Notes: generated by a model from the sequence alone, not told the origin. DNA of 10,714 nucleotides from an uncultured Prevotellaceae bacterium (GCA_947254205.1 CAMYCE010000072.1:1-10714), one strand, 5' to 3'; counted from the first letter of the stretch, positions 1-6,304 are shown. Translations and numbers: made by a program.

Positions 1-272
1 TGACACGTTACATGCAACGTGAAGGTCAAATTTGGGTACGCATTTTCCCCGACAAGCCCTATACTCGCAAACCAGCCGATACCCGTCAAGGTAAAGGTAA
101 GGGTGACGTGGCAGGCTATGTTGCACCTGTGTTCCCAGGACGTGTGCTCATTGAGGTAGAGGGTGTGAGCTATGAAATTGCAAAAGAGGCATTGCGTCTT
201 GCTGCTCAAAAGCTCCCAATCCCCACTAAGTTTATTGTAGCTCGCGACTATGATCCAAGTCAAACTGTGTAA
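1..272 (+). CDS. rplP: 50S ribosomal protein L16 (uL16), C-terminal part, 5' end cut by window edge
   Basis: Large-subunit protein that binds 23S rRNA near the peptidyl-transferase and A-tRNA region and is added late in 50S assembly. The frame is open from base 3, so the Met at base 12 is internal and the true start lies outside the window. About 90 residues remain of a family that is usually about 140. Visible family features are the QIWVRIFPDKP strand, a GKGKG loop and the C-terminal EGVSYEIAKEALRLAAQKLP helix. The usual RMGKGKG signature reads RQGKGKG here (CAA codon at 87–89). In this gene order rpsC would be expected upstream and rpmC follows after 15 bases. Identification is firm from sequence and context. 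Confidence 0.97.
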   Translation, partial: TRYMQREGQIWVRIFPDKPYTRKPADTRQGKGKGDVAGYVAPVFPGRVLIEVEGVSYEIAKEALRLAAQKLPIPTKFIVARDYDPSQTV

Positions 273-287
273 TTTTTTCGACCGATT

Positions 288-488
288 ATGAAAAAGGAAG
301 ATTTTAAAGAATTGAGCGATAAAGAACTCCTCGAGCGTCTGGATGCCGCCGAGAAAGAGTATGTTCAAGAAAAAATTCAGCATTCAATTTCTCCCCTTGA
401 TAATCCCGCAAAGATTACACTCGACAGGAGAAATATCGCACGCATGAAGACAGAAATTCGTGCTCGTGAATTAAAAAACAATAAATAA
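288..488 (+). CDS. rpmC: 50S ribosomal protein L29 (uL29)
   Basis: Small helical-hairpin protein of the large subunit. In known ribosomes it sits beside uL23 near the polypeptide exit tunnel, where trigger factor and signal recognition particle dock. At 66 residues it has normal family length. The N-terminal KKEDFKELSDKELLERLDAAEKEY helix and the second helix DRRNIARMKTEIRARELK match the two-helix L29 plan, with the typical central segment ending in the NPAKITLDRRNIAR stretch. The ATG at 288 is chosen because it begins the first helix directly. There is no Shine-Dalgarno sequence upstream, only a T-run. It lies 15 bases after rplP and 11 bases before rpsQ, as expected inside one operon. Confidence 0.97.
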   Translation: MKKEDFKELSDKELLERLDAAEKEYVQEKIQHSISPLDNPAKITLDRRNIARMKTEIRARELKNNK

Positions 489-499
489 TCCCAACCGCA

Positions 500-757
500 A
501 TGGAAGAAAGAAATTTAAGAAAAGAGAGAATTGGGGTTGTTTCCAGCAACAAGGGTGACAAGACTATCACTGTAACCATCAAGTGGAAGGAGAAACACCC
601 AATTTATGGTAAATTCGTCAACAAGTCGAAGAAATACCATGCTCACGATGAAAACAACGAGTGCAACGTTGGCGATAAAGTTCGTTTGATGGAAACTCGT
701 CCACTGAGCAAAACCAAGAGATGGAGATTAGTTGAAATCATCGAAAAAGCTAAGTAA
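500..757 (+). CDS. rpsQ: 30S ribosomal protein S17 (uS17)
   Basis: Primary 16S rRNA-binding protein with an OB fold, important in early assembly of the 30S body. It is 85 residues long, normal for the family. Recognisable segments are NLRKERIGVVSSNKGDKTITV (first strands), HPIYGKFVNKSKKYHAHDE, and the C-terminal signature GDKVRLMETRPLSKTKRWRLVEII at residues about 58–81. The start at 500 gives MEERNLRKER, the typical N-terminus in Bacteroidota. No Shine-Dalgarno sequence is visible before the start. It lies 11 bases after rpmC and 9 bases before rplN. Confidence 0.97.
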   Translation: MEERNLRKERIGVVSSNKGDKTITVTIKWKEKHPIYGKFVNKSKKYHAHDENNECNVGDKVRLMETRPLSKTKRWRLVEIIEKAK

Positions 758-766
758 TTAATAATT

Positions 767-1132
767 ATGATTCAGACAGAAAGTAGATTAGCAGTTGCCG
801 ACAATAGCGGTGCTCGCGAGGTATTGTGCATTCGCGTGCTCGGTGGCACAGGCCGTCACTATGCTTCGGTGGGCGATACCATCGTAGTTACTGTGAAAAA
901 TGCTGTTCCAGCATCGGATGTGAAAAAGGGCACTGTGTCGCGTGCAATCATCGTGAGAACTAAGAAAGAAATTCGTCGCGCCGACGGTTCTTACATTCGC
1001 TTCGATGACAATGCATGTGTGTTGATCAATAATAGTGGTGAGCTTCGCGGTACCCGCATCTTCGGTCCCGTTGCACGTGAATTGCGTGCTACCAACATGA
1101 AGATTGTGTCGCTTGCTCCCGAAGTTCTTTAA
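767..1132 (+). CDS. rplN: 50S ribosomal protein L14 (uL14)
   Basis: Large-subunit protein at the subunit interface. It contributes to bridges with 16S rRNA and, in other bacteria, is the docking site of the silencing factor RsfS. It is 121 residues long, close to the usual 122–123. It begins MIQTESRLAVADNSGAREVLCIRVLGG, the strongly conserved L14 N-terminus, and carries the family segment RADGSYIRFDDNACVLIN at about residues 71–88 followed by GTRIFGPVARELR. The upstream region is A/T-rich with no Shine-Dalgarno sequence. It is separated from rpsQ by 9 bases and from rplX by 20 bases. Confidence 0.98.
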   Translation: MIQTESRLAVADNSGAREVLCIRVLGGTGRHYASVGDTIVVTVKNAVPASDVKKGTVSRAIIVRTKKEIRRADGSYIRFDDNACVLINNSGELRGTRIFGPVARELRATNMKIVSLAPEVL

Positions 1133-1152
1133 TTAAAAAGTTAAATAAAGAA

Positions 1153-1482
1153 ATGGCTACATTACACATAAAGAAAGGCGATACCGTATATGTGCTCGCT
1201 GGTGACGACAAGGGTAAAACTGGTCGTGTCTTGAGCGTTCTCGCTAAAGAAAACCGCGCTATCGTAGAGGGTATCAACAAGGTGTCAAAGAGCACCAAGC
1301 CCAGCGCAAAGCATCCGCAAGGCGGCATCGTTAAAATGGAAGCCCCCATTCACATGTCCAACTTGAATGTTGTTGACCCCAAGAGTGGAAAAACTCCACG
1401 TCCCACTCGCGTAGGGTTTAAGATTGATGAAAAGGGCAAGAAAGTACGTTATTCTAAAAAATCAGGAGAGGAGATTAAATAA
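1153..1482 (+). CDS. rplX: 50S ribosomal protein L24 (uL24)
   Basis: Assembly-initiator protein that binds the 5' domain of 23S rRNA and in the mature subunit lies near the tunnel exit. It is 109 residues long, with a KOW motif near the N-terminus (HIKKGDTVYVLAGDDKGKTGRVLSVL, residues 5–30) and the typical APIHMSNLNVVDP segment at 64–76. The last codons (SGEEIK) also contain the purine-rich AGGAGAGGAG at 1464–1473, which serves as the ribosome-binding site of rplE. The stop codon TAA at 1480–1482 shares its last A with the rplE start (TAATG). This favours translational coupling between uL24 and uL5. Confidence 0.97.
   Translation: MATLHIKKGDTVYVLAGDDKGKTGRVLSVLAKENRAIVEGINKVSKSTKPSAKHPQGGIVKMEAPIHMSNLNVVDPKSGKTPRPTRVGFKIDEKGKKVRYSKKSGEEIK
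1464..1473 (+). promoter_or_regulatory. Strong Shine-Dalgarno site of rplE inside the rplX coding end
   Basis: AGGAGAGGAG contains two overlapping AGGAG cores; the second (1469–1473) ends 8 bases before the rplE ATG at 1482. It lies within the last codons of rplX. This is one of only three clear Shine-Dalgarno sequences in a window where most genes have none. Coding constraint (Gly-Glu-Glu codons) could contribute to the motif, so its use in initiation is an inference. Confidence 0.6.
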
Positions 1483-2027
1483 TGGCTACAACCCTTAAGA
1501 AACAATATGAAGAGAAGGTTGCTCCTGCTCTCATGAAACAATTCAATTATAGCTCGACGATGCAAATTCCTCGTCTTGTTAAAATCGTTATCAACGAAGG
1601 CTTGGGCGATGCCACACAAGACAAGAAAATCATCGAAACAGCAATCAATGAGTTGACTACAATCACTGGCCAAAAGGCTGTTGCAACTGTGAGTAAGAAG
1701 GATATTTCAAACTTCCGCCTTCGCAAGAAGATGCCCATTGGTGCACGTGTGACTTTGCGTCGTGATCACATGTATGAATTCATGGAACGTTTTATCCGCA
1801 TTGCTTTGCCTCGCATTCGCGACTTCAAGGGCATTGCTGGCAAGCTCGATGGCCGTGGCAACTACACTGTGGGCATCACCGAGCAGATTATCTTCCCTGA
1901 AATCAACATCGACAGTATTAACAAGTTGACCGGTATGAACATCACCTTTGTGACAACGGCTAGAACCGACGAAGAAGGTTATGCTCTGCTCAAAGAGTTT
2001 GGTCTTCCTTTCAAGAACGCTAAATAA
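1482..2027 (+). CDS. rplE: 50S ribosomal protein L5 (uL5)
   Basis: Binds 5S rRNA with uL18 and anchors it in the central protuberance, where it also contacts P-site tRNA and the small subunit. It is 181 residues long, normal for the family. The L5 signature MQIPRLVKIVINEGLGDA is at residues 27–44, followed by SKKDISNFRLRKKMPIGARVTLR (71–93) and the conserved LPRIRDFKGI and FPEINIDSI segments. The ATG overlaps the rplX stop as TAATG and is preceded by a strong AGGAG site. In E. coli the S8 repressor acts at the rplE start; I cannot see an obvious S8-type helix here. rpsN follows after 14 bases. Confidence 0.98.
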   Translation: MATTLKKQYEEKVAPALMKQFNYSSTMQIPRLVKIVINEGLGDATQDKKIIETAINELTTITGQKAVATVSKKDISNFRLRKKMPIGARVTLRRDHMYEFMERFIRIALPRIRDFKGIAGKLDGRGNYTVGITEQIIFPEINIDSINKLTGMNITFVTTARTDEEGYALLKEFGLPFKNAK

Positions 2028-2041
2028 TAACAATCAATATT

Positions 2042-2311
2042 ATGGCAAAAGAATCAATGAAAGCCCGTCAGGCTAAGCGTGAGAGACTCGTGGCAAAATA
2101 TGCCGAAAAACGCGCAGCTCTCAAGAAAGCCGGCGACTATGAAGCTCTTCAAAAACTGCCTCACAATGCATCTCCCGTGCGCCTTCACAACATCTGCAAG
2201 ATGTCGGGTCGTCCCAAGGGCTATATGCGTCAGTTTGGCATTTCTCGCATCGATTTTCGCGAGATGGCTTCGGCAGGTTTAATTCCCGGTGTTAAGAAAG
2301 CAAGTTGGTAA
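2042..2311 (+). CDS. rpsN: 30S ribosomal protein S14, zinc-free form (uS14)
   Basis: Protein of the 30S head needed late in assembly, contacting 16S rRNA near uS3 and uS10. It is 89 residues long, so it is the long form rather than the roughly 61-residue zinc form. The CxxC…CxxC zinc motif is absent; only one Cys (residue 52) is present. The conserved C-terminal half is clear: RLHNICKMSGRPKGYMRQFG (48–66), ISRIDFREMASAGLIPGVKKASW to the end. The start gives MAKESMKARQAKRERLVAKY, a typical basic N-terminal helix. It follows rplE by 14 bases. An unusually long 113-base spacer follows before rpsH. Confidence 0.98.
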   Translation: MAKESMKARQAKRERLVAKYAEKRAALKKAGDYEALQKLPHNASPVRLHNICKMSGRPKGYMRQFGISRIDFREMASAGLIPGVKKASW

Positions 2312-2424
2312 TCAAAACTCTTTGTTAGGATTTTATTCCCACGGATAAACCTACCACATTTAAAAAACAAACTAAGTATTAAATATTGTTCGGAAATTCC
2401 GAATCAATTTAAACATCAAAAATA
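2312..2424 (+). promoter_or_regulatory. Long spacer before rpsH with two inverted repeats; candidate regulatory leader
   Basis: This 113-base gap is one of only two gaps over 35 bases between genes here. It holds two foldable elements. The first (2326–2353) pairs TAGG, TTTAT and CC with GG, ATAAA and CCTA around a CAC loop, with small bulges on the 5' side. The second (2385–2408) is the 15-base TTCGGAA-A-TTCCGAA palindrome flanked by ATTG and CAAT with one extra T. Neither is followed by a T-run, so they are not intrinsic terminators. I see no convincing -33/-7 promoter of the Bacteroides type. A translational control site for S8 is an inference from position only; the S8-binding core of 16S helix 21 is not clearly reproduced. 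Confidence 0.4.
2385..2408. repeat. Inverted repeat TTCGGAA-A-TTCCGAA with flanking ATTG/CAAT
   Basis: TTCGGAA at 2389–2395 is the perfect reverse complement of TTCCGAA at 2397–2403 around a single A. ATTG (2385–2388) and CAAT (2405–2408) extend the arms across one unpaired T at 2404. It lies 16 bases upstream of the rpsH start codon. As RNA it would form a short tight hairpin; as DNA it could be a dimeric protein-binding site. The sequence alone does not tell which. Confidence 0.55.
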
Positions 2425-2826
2425 ATGACTGATCCAATAGCAGATTATTTAACAAGATTGAGGAATGCGATCAAAGCACAGCATCGTGTTGTTGAAATCC
2501 CTTCTTCGAAATTGAAAAAAGAGATCACCAAGATTCTCTTTGACCAGGGTTATATCCTGAACTACAAGTTTGTAGAATCTCAGGATTCTCCCGTCGACAC
2601 TATCAAAATTGCTCTCAAGTATGATAGCGTTGACAAGGTGAATGCCATCAAGTGCCTCACCCGTGTGTCTCGTCCAGGTCTTCGCCAATACACCGGCTAC
2701 AAGGACATGCCACGCGTGTTGAACGGATTGGGTATCGCTATCCTCTCTACTTCACAAGGCGTGATGACCAATAAGGAAGCCAAAGAAAAGAAAATCGGCG
2801 GCGAAGTTTTGTGTTACGTTTATTAA
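2425..2826 (+). CDS. rpsH: 30S ribosomal protein S8 (uS8)
   Basis: Primary 16S rRNA-binding protein that binds helices 21 and 25 and organises the central domain of the 30S subunit. In E. coli it is also the translational repressor of the spc operon. It is 133 residues long, near the usual 130–132. It begins MTDPIADYLTRLRNAIKAQH, the standard S8 N-terminus. It ends with the RNA-binding signature STSQGVMTNKEAKEKKIGGEVLCYVY at residues 108–133. No Shine-Dalgarno sequence precedes the start; the context is A-rich. The gene has its own long upstream spacer with inverted repeats, unlike nearly all neighbours, which hints at separate control. rplF follows after 21 bases. Confidence 0.98.
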   Translation: MTDPIADYLTRLRNAIKAQHRVVEIPSSKLKKEITKILFDQGYILNYKFVESQDSPVDTIKIALKYDSVDKVNAIKCLTRVSRPGLRQYTGYKDMPRVLNGLGIAILSTSQGVMTNKEAKEKKIGGEVLCYVY

Positions 2827-2830
2827 TTTT

Positions 2831-2838
2831 AAAGGAGG
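2831..2838 (+). promoter_or_regulatory. Near-consensus Shine-Dalgarno site of rplF
   Basis: AAAGGAGG, complementary to the 3' end of 16S rRNA, ends 9 bases before the rplF ATG at 2848. It is the strongest ribosome-binding site in the window. It lies wholly in the 21-base intergenic gap, so coding constraint cannot explain it. Neighbouring genes lack such a site. Confidence 0.8.
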
Positions 2839-2847
2839 AATTTAATT

Positions 2848-3402
2848 ATGTCAAGAATAGGAAAATTGCCAATTGAGTTACCTGCCGGCGTAACAGTTGA
2901 AGTTAAAGACAATGTTGTGACTGTGAAAGGTCCTAAGGGCGAGCTCAAGCAAGCCATCAACCCCAACATCAAGGTTGAGATTGAAGAAGGTGTGCTCAAG
3001 GTTTCTCGTCCCGACGATTCTAAGGAGTCGCGTGCTCAACACGGTCTCTATCGCGCACTCATCAACAACATGGTTGTGGGTGTGAGCACCGGATACAAGA
3101 AAGAAATGGAAATCGTGGGTGTGGGTTACAAAGCCACTGCCAATGGTCAAGTTCTTGAACTTGCACTTGGCTACTCTCACGCTATCTATCTCAAGATGCC
3201 ACCCGAAGTGAAAGTTGAAGCCAAGAGTGAGCGCAACAAGAATCCTCTTATTATGCTCGAATCGGCCGACAAGCAATTGCTTGGTCAAATTTGTGCAAAG
3301 ATTCGTTCTTTCCGCAAGCCTGAACCATACAAGGGCAAGGGTATCAAGTTCGTTGGCGAAGTAATTCGTCGCAAGTCTGGTAAAACGGCAGCTGCCAAAT
3401 AA
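2848..3402 (+). CDS. rplF: 50S ribosomal protein L6 (uL6)
   Basis: Large-subunit protein beside the sarcin-ricin loop and the GTPase-associated centre, needed for late 50S maturation. It is 184 residues long, slightly above the usual 176–180. Two repeated L6 folds are visible: MSRIGKLPIELPAGVTVEV with VTVKGPKGEL in the first half, and VEIVGVGYKATANG-type sequence (about 88–100) opening the second. The C-terminal L6 signature PEPYKGKGIKFVGEVIRRKSGKTA lies at residues 158–181. The ATG at 2848 is fixed by the strong AAAGGAGG 9 bases upstream. rplR follows with its ATG 15 bases after the stop. Confidence 0.98.
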   Translation: MSRIGKLPIELPAGVTVEVKDNVVTVKGPKGELKQAINPNIKVEIEEGVLKVSRPDDSKESRAQHGLYRALINNMVVGVSTGYKKEMEIVGVGYKATANGQVLELALGYSHAIYLKMPPEVKVEAKSERNKNPLIMLESADKQLLGQICAKIRSFRKPEPYKGKGIKFVGEVIRRKSGKTAAAK

Positions 3403-3417
3403 TAATTGAATACAGTT

Positions 3418-3759
3418 ATGATATCAAAAATCCAAAGACGAAATAAAATCAAGGCTCGCATTCGTGGAAAAATCAGCGGCACTGCAGCTTGTCCACGTCT
3501 GTGTGTTTTCCGCAGCAACAAGCAGATCTATGCTCAGGTCATCGACGATGTTGCTTGCAATACAGTTGTTTCGGCATCTTCTAAAGGAATTACCGAAGGA
3601 ACTAAATCTGAAATCGCTGCCAAGGTGGGCGAGGCTGTAGCGAAGAAGGCTATCGAAGCCGGAATCGAAAGCGTCGTGTTTGACCGCAACGGTTTCTTGT
3701 TCCATGGTAGAGTTAAATCATTGGCCGATGGCGCTCGCAAAGGCGGACTTAAATTTTAA
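3418..3759 (+). CDS. rplR: 50S ribosomal protein L18 (uL18)
   Basis: Binds 5S rRNA and, with uL5, brings it into the central protuberance. It is 113 residues from the ATG at 3418. An in-frame TTG at 3406 would add four residues (MNTV), but I prefer ATG because MISKIQRRNKIKARIRGKISG aligns with the typical basic N-terminus and TTG has no ribosome-binding site. Family features are PRLCVFRSNKQIYAQVIDD (26–44), then VGEAVAKKAIEAGIESVVFDRNGFLFHGRVKSLADGARKGGLKF to the end. The position before PRL, often Arg in other species, is Cys25 (TGT at 3490–3492). The site is not invariant in the family. rpsE starts 5 bases after the stop. Confidence 0.97.
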   Translation: MISKIQRRNKIKARIRGKISGTAACPRLCVFRSNKQIYAQVIDDVACNTVVSASSKGITEGTKSEIAAKVGEAVAKKAIEAGIESVVFDRNGFLFHGRVKSLADGARKGGLKF

Positions 3760-3764
3760 AAATC

Positions 3765-4283
3765 ATGGTAAAGAAATATAATCGAGTTAAATCAACAAGC
3801 GATATAGAATTGAAAGACCGCCTTGTGGCGATTAACCGCACTACAAAGGTGACTAAAGGTGGTCGCACCTTCACATTCGCAGCCATCGTTGTTGTTGGCG
3901 ACGGAAACGGCATCATTGGCTATGGCCTTGGCAAAGCCAATGAAGTTACTACCGCAATTGCCAAAGGCGTTGAAGTGGCAAAGAAAAACCTCATTAAAGT
4001 TCCTCTGCACAAGGGTACAATTCCCCATGAGCAAGTAGCCAAGTTTGGTGGCAGTCGCATTATCATGCAACCTGCTACTACCGGTACCGGTGTTAAGGCT
4101 GGTGGTGCAATGCGTGCCGTGCTTGAGAGTGTGGGTATCACCGATGTGATTTGCAAGTCGAAAGGCTCGTCCAACCCCCACAACCTTGTGAAGGCAACTA
4201 TCGCCGCTCTCGGCGAGATGCGCTCGCCCAAGGAAGTTGCTCACTATCGTGGAGTTTCTCTTGATAAAGTGTTTAACGGTTAA
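3765..4283 (+). CDS. rpsE: 30S ribosomal protein S5 (uS5)
   Basis: 30S protein near the decoding centre and mRNA entry. Mutations in this family affect fidelity and spectinomycin response. It is 172 residues long, normal. The N-terminal double-stranded-RNA-binding-like domain includes LKDRLVAINRTTKVTKGGRTFTFAAIVVVGDGNGIIGYGLGKA (16–58). The C-terminal domain includes RIIMQPATTGTGVKAGGAMRAVLESVGI (98–125) and SSNPHNLVKATIAAL (135–149). The start MVKKYNRVKS sits 5 bases after rplR, so the two are likely translationally coupled. No Shine-Dalgarno sequence is seen. The 13-base gap to rpmD is typical of the cluster. Confidence 0.98.
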   Translation: MVKKYNRVKSTSDIELKDRLVAINRTTKVTKGGRTFTFAAIVVVGDGNGIIGYGLGKANEVTTAIAKGVEVAKKNLIKVPLHKGTIPHEQVAKFGGSRIIMQPATTGTGVKAGGAMRAVLESVGITDVICKSKGSSNPHNLVKATIAALGEMRSPKEVAHYRGVSLDKVFNG

Positions 4284-4296
4284 AAATTAGAAGACA

Positions 4297-4476
4297 ATGG
4301 CTAAAATTTTAATTAAACAAGTTGTCAGCAGAATTAATCGTCCTGCTCGTCACAAGAGAACCCTCGATTCATTGGGACTCAAAAAATTGAATCAAGTCGT
4401 TGAGAAGGAAGCTACTCCTCAAGTCTTGGGTATGGTTAACCAAGTTCGCCACCTTGTAGAGGTGAAGAACGCTTAA
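4297..4476 (+). CDS. rpmD: 50S ribosomal protein L30 (uL30)
   Basis: Small large-subunit protein of one compact alpha-beta domain. The reading frame from ATG 4297 to TAA 4474–4476 encodes 59 residues, the normal length. It begins MAKILIKQVVSRINRP and contains the family pattern HKRTLDSLGLKKLNQVVEKEATPQVLGMVNQVRHLVEV, where the R-T-L-x-x-L-G-L and G-M-V-x-x-V-x-H-L elements are diagnostic. It sits in its standard place between rpsE (13 bases before) and rplO (17 bases after). It is easily missed by length cut-offs, but both sequence and position support it strongly. Confidence 0.96.
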   Translation: MAKILIKQVVSRINRPARHKRTLDSLGLKKLNQVVEKEATPQVLGMVNQVRHLVEVKNA

Positions 4477-4493
4477 AATTATTAGTAAGCATT

Positions 4494-4940
4494 ATGGAAT
4501 TACATAATTTACAACCTGCTGTAGGTTCCAACAAGAAAAAACGTCGCATCGGACGTGGTCCTGGCTCTGGCAAAGGTGGCACAGCAACCCGTGGTAACAA
4601 GGGTGCAAAGTCGCGTTCGGGCTACAAGAACAAAGTTGGTTTTGAAGGTGGTCAAATGCCTCTGCAACGTCGCGTTCCCAAGGGTGGATTCAAGAATATT
4701 AATCGTGTTGAATACAAGGCCATTAATATTTCTGCACTCGAAGACCTCGCAACTCGCAACAACCTCGATAAAATCACTATTGCCGACTTGCTGCAAGCAG
4801 GCCTTGTGGGCAAGCGTCAATTGGTGAAAGTGCTTGGTGATGGTAAACTCACCAAGAAACTTGAAGTTGAAGCCAATGCATTCTCTAAGAAAGCCGAAGA
4901 AGCTATTGTAGCTGCCGGCGGTTCAATTGCAAAAGTTTAA
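4494..4940 (+). CDS. rplO: 50S ribosomal protein L15 (uL15)
   Basis: Large-subunit protein with a long basic Gly-rich N-terminal extension threaded into 23S rRNA, added in mid-to-late assembly. It is 148 residues long, normal. The N-terminal part reads MELHNLQPAVGSNKKKRRIGRGPGSGKGGTATRGNKGAKSRSGYKNKVGFEGGQMPLQRRVPKGGF (1–66), the characteristic L15 extension. The C-terminal globular domain ends with EANAFSKKAEEAIVAAGGSIAKV. secY begins 5 bases after the stop, an arrangement that favours translational coupling. No Shine-Dalgarno sequence precedes the ATG. Confidence 0.98.
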   Translation: MELHNLQPAVGSNKKKRRIGRGPGSGKGGTATRGNKGAKSRSGYKNKVGFEGGQMPLQRRVPKGGFKNINRVEYKAINISALEDLATRNNLDKITIADLLQAGLVGKRQLVKVLGDGKLTKKLEVEANAFSKKAEEAIVAAGGSIAKV

Positions 4941-4945
4941 AGCTA

Positions 4946-6286
4946 ATGAAACTCATTCAGACATTAAAGAATATCTGGAAGATTGAAGATCTCAGGAAGC
5001 GTCTCACAATAACATTCCTTCTCGTGCTCGTTTATCGATTTGGATGCTATGTGGTGCTTCCTGGCATTAGCCCTGCCGATCTCGATGCATTGCGCAAGTT
5101 CACCAATAGTGGACTCATGCAACTGCTCGACATGTTCAGTGGTGGCGCCTTCTCCCAGGCTTCTATTTTCGCCCTGGGTATTATGCCCTATATCACAGCA
5201 TCAATCGTGATTCAACTTCTTGGCATGGTAATGCCTCGCTTCCAAAAGATGCAACGTGAGGGTGAAAGTGGACGCATGAAGTTGAATCAATACACTCGCT
5301 ATTTGACTGTGTTGATTCTGCTGGTGCAAGCCCCTGCCTATCTGGTCAACTTGCGTTATCAGGTAGCCTCGGCCGGCGGTAGTGTTGACATGGGATTCAT
5401 GACAATGTTCTTCCTCTCGATAGTTCTCACTGCTGGTGCCATGTTTATCATGTGGCTTGGTGAGAAGATTACCGATAAGGGTATTGGCAACGGTATTTCG
5501 CTCATCATCTTGGTGGGTATTATTGCCCGTTTCCCAGGAGCTGTTGTTCAAGAATTCACGGCTCGTCTCACTACCTCTCAAGGTGGTCTTATCATGTTCT
5601 TGGTCGAAATCATCATCTTGTTTGCAGTCACAGCAGGTGCTGTGATGCTCACCCAAGGCACCCGCAAAGTGCCCGTGCAATATGCCAAGCGCATTGTGGG
5701 CAACAAGCAATATGGTGGTGCTCGCCAATATATTCCACTCAAGGTTAATGCTGCCAATGTGATGCCCATCATCTTTGCTCAGGCATTGATGTTTATTCCC
5801 ATCACACTTGCAGGATTTGGCGCACATCAACAAGATTCGGGTTTCATCGGATCGATTTCGCGCACCTTTGGTGACATGAATGGTTTTTGGTATAACGCTG
5901 TTTATTTCCTCTTGATTGTCGCTTTCACCTATTTCTATACGGCCATCACAGTGCGTCCCACTCAAATGGCCGAAGAGATGAAGAAGAATAGCGGTTTCAT
6001 ACCAGGCATCAAGCCCGGCAAGAAAACTGCCGACTATCTCGATTCAATCATGTCGCGCATCACTTTGCCCGGTTCTATTTTCTTGGGCATTGTTGCGATT
6101 TTGCCAGCATTTGCTCGCACCTTTGGCGTGAACCAAAACTTTGCACAATTCTTTGGTGGCACATCGCTCCTCATTGCAGTGGGTGTAGTGCTCGATACTC
6201 TTCAACAAATTGAGACTCACTTGATGATGCATCATTACGACGGCTTGATGAAGTCGGGCAAAGTCAAGGGACGCACTCAAGTTTAA
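4946..6286 (+). CDS. secY: Preprotein translocase channel subunit SecY
   Basis: Central subunit of the SecYEG channel in the cytoplasmic membrane, which passes unfolded proteins across or into the membrane with SecA or the ribosome. It is 446 residues with about ten hydrophobic segments, the standard SecY topology. Recognisable parts are the N-terminal IEDLRKRLTITFLLVLVYRFG (13–33, first membrane segment) and the plug and second-segment region NSGLMQLLDMFSGGAFSQASIFALGIMPYITASIVIQLL (54–92). The SecY signature GEKITDKGIGNGISLII lies at 172–188, the cytosolic loop with VPVQYAKR at 242–249, and the MAEEMKKNSGFIPGIKPGK loop at 341–359 that contacts SecA or the ribosome. It lies 5 bases after rplO, its usual neighbour. 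No adk follows; map is next. Confidence 0.98.
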   Translation: MKLIQTLKNIWKIEDLRKRLTITFLLVLVYRFGCYVVLPGISPADLDALRKFTNSGLMQLLDMFSGGAFSQASIFALGIMPYITASIVIQLLGMVMPRFQKMQREGESGRMKLNQYTRYLTVLILLVQAPAYLVNLRYQVASAGGSVDMGFMTMFFLSIVLTAGAMFIMWLGEKITDKGIGNGISLIILVGIIARFPGAVVQEFTARLTTSQGGLIMFLVEIIILFAVTAGAVMLTQGTRKVPVQYAKRIVGNKQYGGARQYIPLKVNAANVMPIIFAQALMFIPITLAGFGAHQQDSGFIGSISRTFGDMNGFWYNAVYFLLIVAFTYFYTAITVRPTQMAEEMKKNSGFIPGIKPGKKTADYLDSIMSRITLPGSIFLGIVAILPAFARTFGVNQNFAQFFGGTSLLIAVGVVLDTLQQIETHLMMHHYDGLMKSGKVKGRTQV

Positions 6287-6304
6287 ATCCGGTTAGTTTT
6301 TCAC

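Noticed and set aside
2326..2353. First hairpin in the rpsN–rpsH spacer as an intrinsic terminator
   Set aside because: The stem has bulges and no T-run follows; the downstream sequence is A-rich.
2312..2424. Clear S8-binding site imitating 16S helix 21
   Set aside because: TTTGTTA resembles part of one strand, but the opposing strand does not reproduce the conserved S8 core, so I do not claim a match.
3406..3417. TTG start for rplR, four codons upstream of the ATG
   Set aside because: The ATG at 3418 fits the family N-terminus, and the TTG has no supporting ribosome-binding site.
5201..5965. 254-codon open frame on the minus strand, antisense to secY
   Set aside because: It mirrors the codon pattern of secY, is rich in His, Asn and Thr with no recognisable domain, and has no ribosome-binding site. 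SecY on the plus strand is certain.
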